Shown: piece by piece, positions 1 to 7,318 of the stretch
Layout of the letters: every line of letters starts with the position of its first letter
Numbering within the stretch: position 1 is the first letter of the stretch
NCBI GenBank assembly: GCA_035642415.1
Contig: DASQSI010000355.1
Coordinates: 1-22,978 of the forward strand
Reading direction: 5' to 3'
Length of the DNA stretch: 22,978 nt
Source: Rubrobacter_F sp035642415
Lineage (GTDB): Bacteria; Actinomycetota; Rubrobacteria; Rubrobacterales; Rubrobacteraceae
Made by a program: the position numbers and the translations under genes
The notes under the pieces: generated by a model
What the model was told of the DNA's origin: nothing
Databases searched by the model: none
What the model saw: only the letters and a program-made list of their open reading frames with translations

Positions 1-306
1 CGCAACGTGGCGTTGCACGTGGCTTCTATGAATCCTTTAACCGTCTCGCCGGAGAATATCCCGCAAGAGGTGCTTGCAGAGGAGCGTGCGATCGCCGAGA
101 AGCAGGCTAGAGAGACCGGCAAGCCCGAGAACATAATCGAAAGGATCGTCGAGGGTCGGGTAGATAAGTTCGTCAAGGAAAAGGCCCTCCTCACTCAGGA
201 CTATGTCAAGGAGCCGAACAAGAGCGTGGGCGACCTCCTTCAGGAGACGATCCAGAAGGTCGGCGAGAACGTCGTCGTCCGTAGGTTCGTCCGTTACGAG
301 CTCTAG
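1..306 (+). CDS. tsf: Elongation factor Ts, C-terminal part (5' truncated by window edge)
   Basis: EF-Ts is the cytoplasmic nucleotide exchange factor that recycles EF-Tu-GDP to EF-Tu-GTP. The reading frame is open from base 1, so the gene begins outside the window and only the last 101 residues are seen. They match the EF-Ts C-terminal dimerisation region: a charged helix with EVLAEERAIAEKQA, then GKPENIIERIVEGRVDKF, the segment KALLTQDYVK, and a final strand ending VRRFVRYEL. The gene normally follows rpsB, which would lie upstream. pyrH follows after a 22-base gap, the usual rpsB-tsf-pyrH-frr order. Nothing is odd in the visible part. Confidence 0.96.
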   Translation, partial: RNVALHVASMNPLTVSPENIPQEVLAEERAIAEKQARETGKPENIIERIVEGRVDKFVKEKALLTQDYVKEPNKSVGDLLQETIQKVGENVVVRRFVRYEL

Positions 307-328
307 GCGTCGAGAGTAGGCACGAAGC

Positions 329-1153
329 TTGGAAGAGGCCACCCCGGTATGGGGAGAGAAAACGGCGACCGTGGAACCTAAGTTGGGGCCCGTCAAGCGT
401 GTGGTGCTTAAGCTCTCGGGGGAGAGCCTGGCGGGCGATGGAGGATACGGCATAGAACCCGTGAGCCTGGATGCTACGGCCAACCAGGTTATGGAGGCCG
501 TTGAGGAGGGGGCGGAGTTAGCCGTTGTGGTCGGTGGGGGGAACATCTTCCGCGGCTCGCAAGTTGCCGATGAATTGGGTATCGAAAGCGCCACCGCCGA
601 CTACATGGCGATGCTCGGGACTGTCATAAACGCTTTAGCATTACAAGCGGCGCTGGAGCGCCGTAGTATACCGACCCGGGTCCAGTCGGCGGTCCATATC
701 CAAGAGGTTGCCGAGCCGTACATAAGGCGGCGTGCTATGCGGCACCTCGAGAAGGGTCGGGTGGTGATATTCGCTGCGGGTACAGGTAATCCGTTTTTCA
801 CTACCGACACTGGCGCGGCCTTGAGGGCTCTAGAGATCGGAGCCGACGCCCTTCTAATGGCGAAGAACAGGGTAGATGGAGTGTACGACAAGGACCCCCG
901 CACGAACCCAGGCGCTGTTCGGATGGAACGGTTGACGTACATGGACCTCCTCTCGAAGAACCTCGCCGTCATGGATCACACGGCGGCTACGCTCTGCAGC
1001 GGCGAGGGTCTACCAATAGTAGTTTTCGATATACTGAAGCCAGGGAATCTGCGCGGCATCCTCCAAGGAAATCGCGTCGGATCTCTAGTTTGGAGCGCGG
1101 GGGATAGCGGCCAAAATACACCCGCAGGCGAACTCACGGGCGGAGGAGAATAG
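329..1153 (+). CDS. pyrH: UMP kinase (uridylate kinase)
   Basis: This cytoplasmic enzyme phosphorylates UMP to UDP with ATP in pyrimidine nucleotide synthesis and belongs to the amino acid kinase fold. The N-terminal phosphate-binding segment KRVVLKLSGESLAG, the glycine loop VVGGGNIFRG, the UMP-binding segment AGTGNPFFTTDTGAALRA and the downstream LLMAKNRVDGVYDKDP are all present. The TTG at 329 gives 274 residues. An in-frame GTG at 371 gives 260 residues, places the start just before the first conserved strand and has GGGGAG 14 bases upstream, so the true start is uncertain. About 20 residues past the usual C-terminal strand form a Gly/Ser-rich tail. The stop is one base from the frr start, which suggests coupled translation. 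Confidence 0.95.
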   Translation: MEEATPVWGEKTATVEPKLGPVKRVVLKLSGESLAGDGGYGIEPVSLDATANQVMEAVEEGAELAVVVGGGNIFRGSQVADELGIESATADYMAMLGTVINALALQAALERRSIPTRVQSAVHIQEVAEPYIRRRAMRHLEKGRVVIFAAGTGNPFFTTDTGAALRALEIGADALLMAKNRVDGVYDKDPRTNPGAVRMERLTYMDLLSKNLAVMDHTAATLCSGEGLPIVVFDILKPGNLRGILQGNRVGSLVWSAGDSGQNTPAGELTGGGE

Positions 1154-1154
1154 C

Positions 1155-1715
1155 ATGTCCGAGATCGTTGACTTGACGACGGCCGAGCGCCGGATGCAGG
1201 GGGCGCTGGATTCTGTTCGGCGTGAGTTTTCCACCATACGTACGGGGAGGGCCAATCCGTCAATCCTGGACCGCGTGGAGGTTGACGTCTACGGTTCTAG
1301 GATGCCCTTAAGGAGCGTGGCTAGCGTGAACGCTCCTGAACCCAGGCTGCTCGTGGTGGCCCCGTTTGACCCTGGTTCGATCAAGGCTATCGAGCGAGCC
1401 ATCGGCAACTCAGATATCGGGCTGAACCCGCAGAGCGATGGCAAGGTTATCCGGCTTCCCATCCCCGAGTTGACCGAGGAGCGTCGAAGACAGCTTGTCC
1501 GGCTCGCCCGTGGCATGGCCGAGGAGGGTCGCGTCTCGGTCAGAAATATCAGGCGCGACGAGATGCGCGACCTGATGGAGCTCCGTAAAGAAGGCGAGAT
1601 CTCCCAGGATGACGAACGCCGGGCGGAAGCTGAGCTTCAGCAGTTGACCGATGCTTACATTAAACGCATCGATGCTGCCCTCACCGACAAAGAAGTCGAA
1701 CTTCTTGAGGTCTGA
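1155..1715 (+). CDS. frr: Ribosome recycling factor
   Basis: RRF works with EF-G to split post-termination ribosomes into subunits. At 186 residues it has the family's usual length. Family landmarks include the early ALDSVRREFSTIRTGRANPSILD helix, split here by the hinge that follows at VEVDVYGSRMPL, the segment LVVAPFD, GLNPQSDGKVIRLPIPELTEERR and RNIRRDEMRD. The ATG at 1155 has a good Shine-Dalgarno GGAGGAG at 1142-1148 that lies inside the end of pyrH, so the two are tightly coupled. The stop TGA at 1713-1715 is followed within a few bases by the probable CTG start of uppS in the same frame. Confidence 0.97.
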   Translation: MSEIVDLTTAERRMQGALDSVRREFSTIRTGRANPSILDRVEVDVYGSRMPLRSVASVNAPEPRLLVVAPFDPGSIKAIERAIGNSDIGLNPQSDGKVIRLPIPELTEERRRQLVRLARGMAEEGRVSVRNIRRDEMRDLMELRKEGEISQDDERRAEAELQQLTDAYIKRIDAALTDKEVELLEV

Positions 1716-1718
1716 GTC

Positions 1719-2486
1719 CTGCTGAACCCTATCCGCAAGCGGGTTTTCGAGCCTTCTCTTGAGAATCTCCGGGGGCGTCTCCTAACCCCGTTAGACCGGG
1801 AGAAGGTGCCTCGGCACGTCGCCGTGATCATGGACGGGAACGGCCGTTGGGCCAAGGCCCGCTGGCTACCTCGAACCGCTGGGCATCGTGCGGGCGTCGC
1901 GGTTTTGACTCCACTGCTGGAAGTTGCGGGTGAGATGGGTATTGAGGTGTTAACCCTCTATGCTTTTTCGACGGAGAACTGGGCACGTCCCGAAACCGAG
2001 GTAGATTCTCTCATGGGCCTTTTCTTGGAGACGGCGAAGGGTAAGATCACGGAACTTAGCGAGCGTGGCGCTCGACTACGTTTCTTGGGCCGCCGGGCGC
2101 ACCTGCCGGTGGCAGTGCAGGAAGCTATCGAGGAAGCCGAAAAGCTAACTAAGAATAACAATCTCCTCGACGTTTACGTTGCGCTCAACTATGGTGGTAG
2201 GGCGGAGATCGTGGACGCCGCTCGCCGCATAATGAAGGATGGTCTCAGGCCCGAGGAGGTCGACGAGACCACGTTCGCCTCGTACCTCTATGCGCCCGAG
2301 GTGCCGGAGGTGGATCTCGTGATCCGCACCAGCGGGGAGTTTAGAGTCTCAAACTTCCTCCTCTGGCAGATCGCCTACGCAGAGTTTTACGTTACTGATA
2401 CGCTCTGGCCAGACTTCTCCCCAGAGGAGTTTTGTCGAGCCATAGTCTCCTTCGCAACCCGCGCGAGACGCCGCGGCGGGGTCTAA
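1719..2486 (+). CDS. uppS: Isoprenyl transferase (undecaprenyl diphosphate synthase family), probable CTG start
   Basis: This cis-prenyltransferase condenses IPP onto an allylic diphosphate to build the polyprenyl carrier for cell wall synthesis. The signature VAVIMDGNGRWA carries the catalytic Asp, and LTLYAFSTENWARP, ALNYGGRAEIVDA and IRTSGEFRVSNFLLWQ follow. The first conventional start, GTG at 1806, leaves only nine residues before the catalytic Asp. Upstream the frame stays open to the frr stop and reads LNPIRKRVFEPSLE and onward, like the N-terminal helix of this family. The only NTG codons there are CTG at 1719 and 1722, with GAGG at 1707-1710 at good spacing from 1719. I chose 1719 (255 residues); a conservative call is 1806 (226 residues). 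Family certain, start inferred. Confidence 0.9.
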   Translation: MLNPIRKRVFEPSLENLRGRLLTPLDREKVPRHVAVIMDGNGRWAKARWLPRTAGHRAGVAVLTPLLEVAGEMGIEVLTLYAFSTENWARPETEVDSLMGLFLETAKGKITELSERGARLRFLGRRAHLPVAVQEAIEEAEKLTKNNNLLDVYVALNYGGRAEIVDAARRIMKDGLRPEEVDETTFASYLYAPEVPEVDLVIRTSGEFRVSNFLLWQIAYAEFYVTDTLWPDFSPEEFCRAIVSFATRARRRGGV

Positions 2487-2501
2487 GGGAACTCGTAGGC
2501 T

Positions 2502-3278
2502 GTGCTTCGGTGGCGCCTGCTTACCGCCCTGGTTCTGGCGCCGATAGTCCTCGGAGCCATTATGGGCGGCCGCTGGACGACCGCGGCCCTCATCGTCGTC
2601 GTGGTCGCCGCCGCGGCTTACGAGCTTGCTCGCGCCCTGAATCTGCTATCCTTTACGGCGACTTTTGGCTCGGGGGTGCTCCCGGTTCTGCTCTCGCTTC
2701 CCTACAGCTCGAGTGGCGCCCTGGCCGGAGCGGTATTGGGCCTGCCGTGGGCATTCTTCTGGCTCCTCAGCCGGTCCGAAGCCCGCACCTTGAGAGGTGT
2801 TCTCGCGTTCTTTTTGATGACGCTCTGGATCGGCACGCCCCTGGCACACCTTGAGCTGATCGGGGAGCTGCCCGTCGGACGTTACCTCGTCCTCGTCGCC
2901 GTGGTCGGACCCTGGGTCTCTGACTCCGGGGCCTATTTTACCGGACGTTTTTTCGGTCGCCACGAACTTTCCCCAACCTTAAGCCCCAAAAAGACCTATG
3001 AAGGCGCCATTGGAGGCCTTTTGGTGGCCGTGGCTGCTGTCGGATACTTCGCATACGAGTTTTTGGACGTGAGTATTATTGAAGCGGCGCTCTTGGGAGT
3101 GGCGGTCTCCGCCTTTAGCCAGGCCGGTGACCTTTTTGAGTCTGCGTTGAAGCGGATCTTGGATCTTAAGGATCTCGGCCACGTCCTGCCTGGCCACGGT
3201 GGTATCCTGGACCGTATAGACAGCCTGCTCTTCACCACCCCCGCGGTATACTATCTGTACATGCTCTTTACGCCATGA
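2502..3278 (+). CDS. cdsA: Phosphatidate cytidylyltransferase (CDP-diglyceride synthase)
   Basis: CdsA is an integral membrane enzyme making CDP-diacylglycerol from CTP and phosphatidic acid, the branch point of phospholipid synthesis. The 258-residue protein is hydrophobic with about eight membrane segments. It keeps SDSGAYFTGRFFG with Asp at residue 141, the LSPKKTYEGAIGG block, and a complete CDS signature near the C-terminus running from SALKRILDLKDLG through PGHGGILDRID. The GTG start at 2502 follows AAGGGA at 2485-2490. The gene lies 15 bases after uppS, and its stop is one base before the dxr TTG. Placement between uppS and dxr is the usual lipid and isoprenoid cluster order. Confidence 0.95.
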   Translation: MLRWRLLTALVLAPIVLGAIMGGRWTTAALIVVVVAAAAYELARALNLLSFTATFGSGVLPVLLSLPYSSSGALAGAVLGLPWAFFWLLSRSEARTLRGVLAFFLMTLWIGTPLAHLELIGELPVGRYLVLVAVVGPWVSDSGAYFTGRFFGRHELSPTLSPKKTYEGAIGGLLVAVAAVGYFAYEFLDVSIIEAALLGVAVSAFSQAGDLFESALKRILDLKDLGHVLPGHGGILDRIDSLLFTTPAVYYLYMLFTP

Positions 3279-3279
3279 G

Positions 3280-4446
3280 TTGCTCCTCCACGACATACCT
3301 AGCCGTTTGAAACGCCGTCTTAGCATCCTTGGCTCCACAGGCAGCATAGGTCTCCAGGCTCTTGACGTCGTCAGGGCTCACCCTGGACGCTTTGAAATAG
3401 TGGGTCTCTCGACCAAAGGAAATACTGGCATGCTCGAAGAACAAGCTCGGGAATTCGGGCCCTCCTACGTAGCCCTCGAATCTGGCGACACAAGCGCCTT
3501 TGAAGACCTCGAAGCGGAAAAGATCATGGGGCCCGGCGCCGCAGCTTCACTCGCGGAGGTCCCCGTCGATGTCGTTCTCAACGGGATTGTTGGCTTTGCG
3601 GGCCTTGCCGCCACCGTCGCGGCCCTCAAGGGCGGCAACACCGTCGCACTTGCCAACAAAGAATCTCTCGTCGCTGGCGGCGAGTGGGTCATGCGGCTGG
3701 CGAAAAACAACCCCATCATACCTGTGGACTCGGAGCATTCGGCGATCTTCCAGTGTTTAGCTGGGAGGATCGAAGGAGAGGTCGGTAAGCTACTATTGAC
3801 CGCCTCTGGCGGGCCATTCTTCGGCTATACGAAGGCGGAGCTTATGGGGGTGGGGCCAGAGGACGCGCTAAGGCATCCGACGTGGCGAATGGGCCCCAAA
3901 ATCACTGTAGACTCCGCCACCATGATGAACAAGGGCCTTGAGACCATCGAGGCTCACTACCTTTTCGGGGTGCCTTACGATGTGATACGAGTCGTCGTGC
4001 ACCGGCAGTCGATCGTGCACGGTGGCGTAATCTTGAAGGATGGGGCTGCGATCTTGCATGCGGCGCTCCCGGATATGAAGCTCCCGATCGCCTACGGCAT
4101 CCTCTATCCCGAAAGGATCGATGTGGAGACTAAACCGGTCGGCTTTAAAGACGCGACGTGGACCTTCGAGGAGCCCCAAAATGAGGTGTTCCGTTGTCTG
4201 CCGCTCGCTGCTCAGGCTGGGCAGGCCGGCGGGGCGTATCCCGCGGCGCTCAACGCAGCCAATGAGACGGCCGTGGAGGCGTTCCTTGACCGCCGGATAC
4301 AATTTCCTCGCATACCCGACGTCGTAGAGGAGGTTCTCGAAGTCGTGCCAGAGTTCGGCGCGATGGACAGCATGGAGGTTATAGCAGCCGTGGATCGCTG
4401 GGGTCGGCAAGAGGCGGAGAAGGTCGTGCTGCGAGGAACGCGATGA
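3280..4446 (+). CDS. dxr: 1-deoxy-D-xylulose 5-phosphate reductoisomerase
   Basis: Dxr converts DXP to MEP with NADPH and a divalent metal, the committed step of the non-mevalonate isoprenoid pathway. The NADPH-binding LSILGSTGSIG lies at the N-terminus. NGIVGFAGL, TVALANKESLVAGG, PVDSEHSAIFQCL, LLTASGGPF and the active-site stretch GPKITVDSATMMNKGLE are intact, as is HRQSIVHG. It has 388 residues from TTG at 3280. A second in-frame TTG at 3307 would start six residues before the NADPH loop and is equally possible; neither has an obvious Shine-Dalgarno, so the gene may rely on coupling to cdsA. The stop overlaps the rseP start by four bases. Confidence 0.96.
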   Translation: MLLHDIPSRLKRRLSILGSTGSIGLQALDVVRAHPGRFEIVGLSTKGNTGMLEEQAREFGPSYVALESGDTSAFEDLEAEKIMGPGAAASLAEVPVDVVLNGIVGFAGLAATVAALKGGNTVALANKESLVAGGEWVMRLAKNNPIIPVDSEHSAIFQCLAGRIEGEVGKLLLTASGGPFFGYTKAELMGVGPEDALRHPTWRMGPKITVDSATMMNKGLETIEAHYLFGVPYDVIRVVVHRQSIVHGGVILKDGAAILHAALPDMKLPIAYGILYPERIDVETKPVGFKDATWTFEEPQNEVFRCLPLAAQAGQAGGAYPAALNAANETAVEAFLDRRIQFPRIPDVVEEVLEVVPEFGAMDSMEVIAAVDRWGRQEAEKVVLRGTR

Positions 4447-5498
4447 CGATCCTACTGGCCGTTGTAGGCTTGAGCGCGCTCGTCGTGATCCACGAGCTCG
4501 GCCATATGTTCGCTGCTAAGAGCATGGGCGTCAAAGTCACCGAGTTCGGATTCGGGTTCGGACCGCCGCTCTTGAAAAAGAAGCTCGGGAAAACTGCATA
4601 CTCTATACGTGTAATATTGCTGGGTGGTTTCGTGAAGATGGCCGGGATGAACGATGACGAGAAGGGGCCGGAGAGCTACAGATCCAAGAACGCCTGGCGT
4701 CGAGCCTTCATCATCATCGCTGGACCCTCCGCGAACCTCCTGGCGGCCGTTCTGATCTTGGCTGCACTATACGTCTCCGGCGTACCGACCGGTGCCACTA
4801 CGGAGGTCGAAGAGGTGATTCCTGACTCCCTAGCCTCCGAGGTCGGCGTACAAGGTGGGGACCGCATAGTTTCAGTCGATGGCGAAGGGGTGGAGTCCTG
4901 GCGCCAGTTCCAGGATATCGTAAGCAACAGGCAGCCGGGAGACGAGGTAGAACTCGTTGTGGAACGTAACGGAGAGCGCGAGAGGTTCTCGGGTATGCTC
5001 ACCGCTGATCCCGAAAGCCCGAAGAGGGCGATAGTCGGCGTTCGGCCTGTTGTGGTCCAGACGAGCTACGGGCCCTTGGAGGCCTTAGAGCTTGGGGTTG
5101 ATAGGACAGTAGATATAATCGGGCTTTTTGGGTGGTTCATTGGACACCTCGTTACCGGCGAAGTCAGTTTTTACGATTCTGTATCGAGCCCTATAGGTGT
5201 AGTTGGTGTGAGCAGTGACGTGGCTTCCCAAGGTGCGCAAAGCTTCATGCAGCTACTGGCCCTGATTAGCATCAACCTTGCCATCTTTAACCTACTTCCC
5301 ATCTTGCCGCTCGACGGTGGACACTTGTTCTTCATTGCGGCGGAGAAGGTTTTGGGGCGGCCGGTGAGCGCCGAAACAGTGGGTAAAATCGCCGCCTTTG
5401 GGCTCGCCTTAATTCTGATGATGTTTGTGTTCGCGACGTACGCAGACCTTAGTAAAATCTTTACTGGACAACCGTTTATCCCTAAAGAGGGGCCTTAA
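4443..5498 (+). CDS. rseP: RIP (site-2 protease family) zinc metalloprotease
   Basis: This is an intramembrane zinc protease of the M50 family that cuts transmembrane segments of regulatory proteins such as anti-sigma factors. The HEXXH zinc motif is HELGH at residues 17-21 in the first membrane helix, followed by GFGFGPPLL. A single PDZ domain covers about residues 115-195. The third zinc ligand lies in NLLPILPLDGGH, Asp about residue 291. The C-terminus has further membrane helices. The length of 351 residues is typical of Gram-positive one-PDZ members. The ATG at 4443 overlaps the dxr stop (ATGA), implying coupled translation. Substrates cannot be told from the window, and no sigma or anti-sigma gene is adjacent. 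The symbol follows family usage. Confidence 0.93.
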   Translation: MTILLAVVGLSALVVIHELGHMFAAKSMGVKVTEFGFGFGPPLLKKKLGKTAYSIRVILLGGFVKMAGMNDDEKGPESYRSKNAWRRAFIIIAGPSANLLAAVLILAALYVSGVPTGATTEVEEVIPDSLASEVGVQGGDRIVSVDGEGVESWRQFQDIVSNRQPGDEVELVVERNGERERFSGMLTADPESPKRAIVGVRPVVVQTSYGPLEALELGVDRTVDIIGLFGWFIGHLVTGEVSFYDSVSSPIGVVGVSSDVASQGAQSFMQLLALISINLAIFNLLPILPLDGGHLFFIAAEKVLGRPVSAETVGKIAAFGLALILMMFVFATYADLSKIFTGQPFIPKEGP

Positions 5499-5501
5499 GA
5501 G

Positions 5502-6575
5502 ATGACAGAGGCAACGCTACAGGAACGTCCAGTCACCAGCCGTCAGATAGTCGTCGGCGGGGTGCCGATCGGCGGGGATGCCCAGATAGCGGTTCAATCC
5601 ATGACTAATACGATGACTCATGACATCGAGGCGACAGTCCAACAGGTCTACGACCTGAACGCTGCTGGAGCCGATTTTGTGCGCGTCTCCGTGAACGGGT
5701 CGAAGGCTCTCAAAGGTTTCAAAGAGGTCGTGTGGCGCTCTCCGGTTCCGCTTATCGCCGATGTGCACTTCGACTACCGGATGGCTTTGGGCGCGGCCGA
5801 GATGGGCGCCGCCTGTGTACGCATTAACCCGGGCAACATCGGCGGTGACGACCGTTTCCGTGCTGTAATAGAGAAGTGTCAGGAGACCGACACTGCAATG
5901 CGCATCGGGGTCAACTCTGGCTCCGTCGAGAAGCGGTTTTGGGATTTACCCAAAGCGGAGGCGCTCGTAGCAAGCGCGCTGCATAAGGTCGAGATCGCGG
6001 AAAATATGAGCTTTACGAACTTCAAGGTCTCTCTCAAGGCGAGCCGCGTACCCGAGATGGTAGAGGCGAACAAGAAGTTTCGCACGTACTCGGACGCTCC
6101 GTTACACCTCGGCGTTACCGAGGCAGGGACGAAGCTGCCCGGTGCGATAAAGAGCGCTGCCGCTTTGGGGCAGCTTCTCCCGTATGGCATTGGGGACACC
6201 ATCCGCATTTCCCTCGCCGAGGATCCGGTCGAGGAGATACCGGTGGCGTACCAGATCCTCTCTGCACTCAACCTCAGGCACCGGGGTCCGAACGTAATCG
6301 CCTGCCCGAGCTGCGCTCGAACTTTGGGCTTCGATGTAATCCACGTAGCCCGACAGGTTGAAGAAAAACTTGCGCATTACAAGGACCACTTCACCGTCGC
6401 CGTAATGGGCTGCATAGTCAACGGCCCCGGCGAAGCGCGTGACGCCGACTATGGTGTGGCCGGTGGAAAGGACGACGGTGTGATCTTCGCCAAAGGACGC
6501 CCTTTGCGTAAGGTGGGTAAGGAAGAGATCTTCGACGCCCTCTTTGAGGAGGTAGCGAAGGATGGTCGTAAATAG
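5502..6575 (+). CDS. ispG: 4-hydroxy-3-methylbut-2-en-1-yl diphosphate synthase
   Basis: IspG is the [4Fe-4S] enzyme that converts MEcPP to HMBPP late in the MEP pathway. The 357 residues begin with the TIM-barrel part (VGGVPIGGDAQIAVQSMTNT, then ADFVRVSVNG and LIADVHFDY). The iron-sulfur part shows CPSC with Cys268 and Cys271, Cys304 in MGCIVNGPGE, and the cluster-binding Glu311. These match the well-known Cys/Cys/Cys/Glu set. The ATG at 5502 has GAGGGG a few bases upstream. With dxr two genes away, two MEP enzymes share this operon. It is the last gene before a 310-base gap, and a perfect inverted repeat overlaps its stop codon. Confidence 0.97.
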   Translation: MTEATLQERPVTSRQIVVGGVPIGGDAQIAVQSMTNTMTHDIEATVQQVYDLNAAGADFVRVSVNGSKALKGFKEVVWRSPVPLIADVHFDYRMALGAAEMGAACVRINPGNIGGDDRFRAVIEKCQETDTAMRIGVNSGSVEKRFWDLPKAEALVASALHKVEIAENMSFTNFKVSLKASRVPEMVEANKKFRTYSDAPLHLGVTEAGTKLPGAIKSAAALGQLLPYGIGDTIRISLAEDPVEEIPVAYQILSALNLRHRGPNVIACPSCARTLGFDVIHVARQVEEKLAHYKDHFTVAVMGCIVNGPGEARDADYGVAGGKDDGVIFAKGRPLRKVGKEEIFDALFEEVAKDGRK

Positions 6576-6587
6576 CTGACAGCTATT
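6571..6587. repeat. Perfect 7-bp inverted repeat across the ispG stop codon
   Basis: AATAGCT and AGCTATT flank a 3-base centre and form a perfect hairpin that contains the ispG stop codon. It lacks a following T-run, so it is not a classical intrinsic terminator. It could protect the transcript's 3' end or be chance. Confidence 0.4.
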
Positions 6588-6774
6588 GGCTACCAGGCCT
6601 CAATAACAGGTATGGCTGTATCTCCTTATGCGAGATCGAAGTGCTTGACGCCGGCAGCTGTGAAGGGCATCTGCGCGGCCCTTGCTCTATAGTAGACGCT
6701 GAGTAGTGCCCCCGGGAGGCTTTTAGCCAACCGCCGAAAGAGCCGACAGCAGGTTCCGGCGAAAGTCCTCTGCC
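6576..6774. other. Unexplained non-coding stretch between ispG and the rimP promoter
   Basis: About 200 bases with no credible gene. The ispG frame stays open past its stop to 6692, giving a 26-codon ATG frame from 6612 that resembles nothing I know. Small stems are visible: AAGGGC with GCCCTT near 6662-6682, and GGCT with AGCC near 6719-6729. Two similar decamers, CCGCCGAAAG and CCGGCGAAAG, start near 6731 and 6757. I see no tRNA fold, no recognisable riboswitch core and no SRP, RNase P or 6S signature. In relatives proS or other genes can lie here, but no remnant is evident. Confidence 0.5.
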
Positions 6775-6802
6775 TTGTAACCTAGATACTCTGCTGTATA
6801 AT
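6775..6802 (+). promoter_or_regulatory. Candidate sigma-A promoter for the rimP operon
   Basis: TATAAT at 6797-6802 is a perfect -10 box. TTGTAA at 6775-6780 matches four of six bases of the -35 consensus with a 16-base spacer. Transcription would start near 6808-6810, about a dozen bases before the terminator hairpin. Perfect -10 boxes are unlikely by chance in this GC-rich DNA, and the rimP operon otherwise has no visible promoter. Confidence 0.6.
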
Positions 6803-6819
6803 CAATTGCGCTGTGCTGG

Positions 6820-6851
6820 AGCAAGGGGTCCGAAGGACCCGTTGCTTTTTT
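6820..6851 (+). terminator. Intrinsic terminator in the rimP leader (candidate attenuator)
   Basis: Arms 6820-6831 and 6835-6846 form an 11-bp stem with a single G-G mismatch and a GAA triloop. Six T residues follow at 6846-6851, the classical Rho-independent layout. The site lies 35 bases before the rimP start and just after the candidate promoter, so it can act on that promoter's transcript as well as end read-through from ispG. Confidence 0.82.
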
Positions 6852-6874
6852 AACGTCTCGAAAAAGGGAGCAAC
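6841..6874 (+). promoter_or_regulatory. Alternative pairing between terminator arm and rimP ribosome-binding region
   Basis: GTTGCTTTTTT at 6841-6851 can pair with AAAAA at 6861-6865 and AGCAAC at 6869-6874, bulging GGG. This would compete with the terminator stem for the same 3' arm and cover part of the GGGAG ribosome-binding sequence. The heptamer GGAGCAA occurs twice, at 6818-6824 and 6867-6873, which creates the two options. The pairing is seen in sequence; its regulatory meaning is inferred. Confidence 0.45.
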
Positions 6875-6885
6875 AAACGGCAAGA

Positions 6886-7314
6886 TTGAGTAGATTTGCG
6901 GAGGTTGTGGAGAACGCCCTCCCGAAGGGGGCGGAGCTTATCGAGGCCCGCTTCTCCGGCGGTCCTCTCCTTACGCTGCTAGTGGACCGGGAGGAGGGGC
7001 CTGTGGACCATGCATTTTGCGCGCGCGTGATCGCCAGCGTCTCTCCAGCGCTCGGTAACGAGGGGTACGACGGTCTCGTCGAGGTTTCGTCACCGGGGAT
7101 AGAGCGTCCTTTGACCAAGCCCGAGCACTTCGAGCGCTACGTCGGGCGCGAAGTGAAGGTGCGGGTTGCTGAGCGGATAGAAGGACAGCGGAACTTCACC
7201 GGCACGATCTTGCGGACTATGGAGACGAGTTTCGTACTGAAACCCTCCGGTGAAGCGGAGGTGGAGGTGCCATTCGGCTCCGTTACGCGAGCAAACCTCA
7301 AGGAGGACATATAA
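6886..7314 (+). CDS. rimP: Ribosome maturation factor RimP
   Basis: RimP (DUF150 family) assists assembly of the 30S subunit. The 142-residue product has the N-terminal alpha/beta domain with the family block LVEVSSPGIERPL near residues 64-76, then a C-terminal SH3-like beta-barrel with VGREVKVRV and FTGTILR. The start is TTG at 6886; GGGAG at 6866-6870 is the nearest Shine-Dalgarno but lies 15 bases away, so an in-frame GTG at 6907 cannot be excluded. It heads a rimP-nusA-infB operon, a conserved arrangement. The leader holds a terminator and an alternative hairpin, so regulation by attenuation is likely. Confidence 0.9.
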   Translation: MSRFAEVVENALPKGAELIEARFSGGPLLTLLVDREEGPVDHAFCARVIASVSPALGNEGYDGLVEVSSPGIERPLTKPEHFERYVGREVKVRVAERIEGQRNFTGTILRTMETSFVLKPSGEAEVEVPFGSVTRANLKEDI

Positions 7315-7318
7315 CGGA

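Noticed and set aside
6645..6673. TTGACG as a -35 box in the ispG-rimP gap
   Set aside because: No acceptable -10 hexamer lies 16-18 bases downstream.
6612..6692. Small 26-codon ATG frame after ispG, in the same frame as ispG
   Set aside because: No clear ribosome-binding site, no recognisable protein, and too short to judge. Reading through the ispG stop would be needed to link it to ispG.
6723..6808. Minus-strand frame with a protein-like C-terminus (LGYKAEDFRRNLLSALSAVG)
   Set aside because: It has no local start; the frame runs back through the terminator and antisense to rimP. It is probably a chance open frame.
7250..7318. 23-residue upstream extension of NusA inside rimP
   Set aside because: The sequence does not resemble NusA, and AAGGAGG at 7300-7306 serves ATG 7319.
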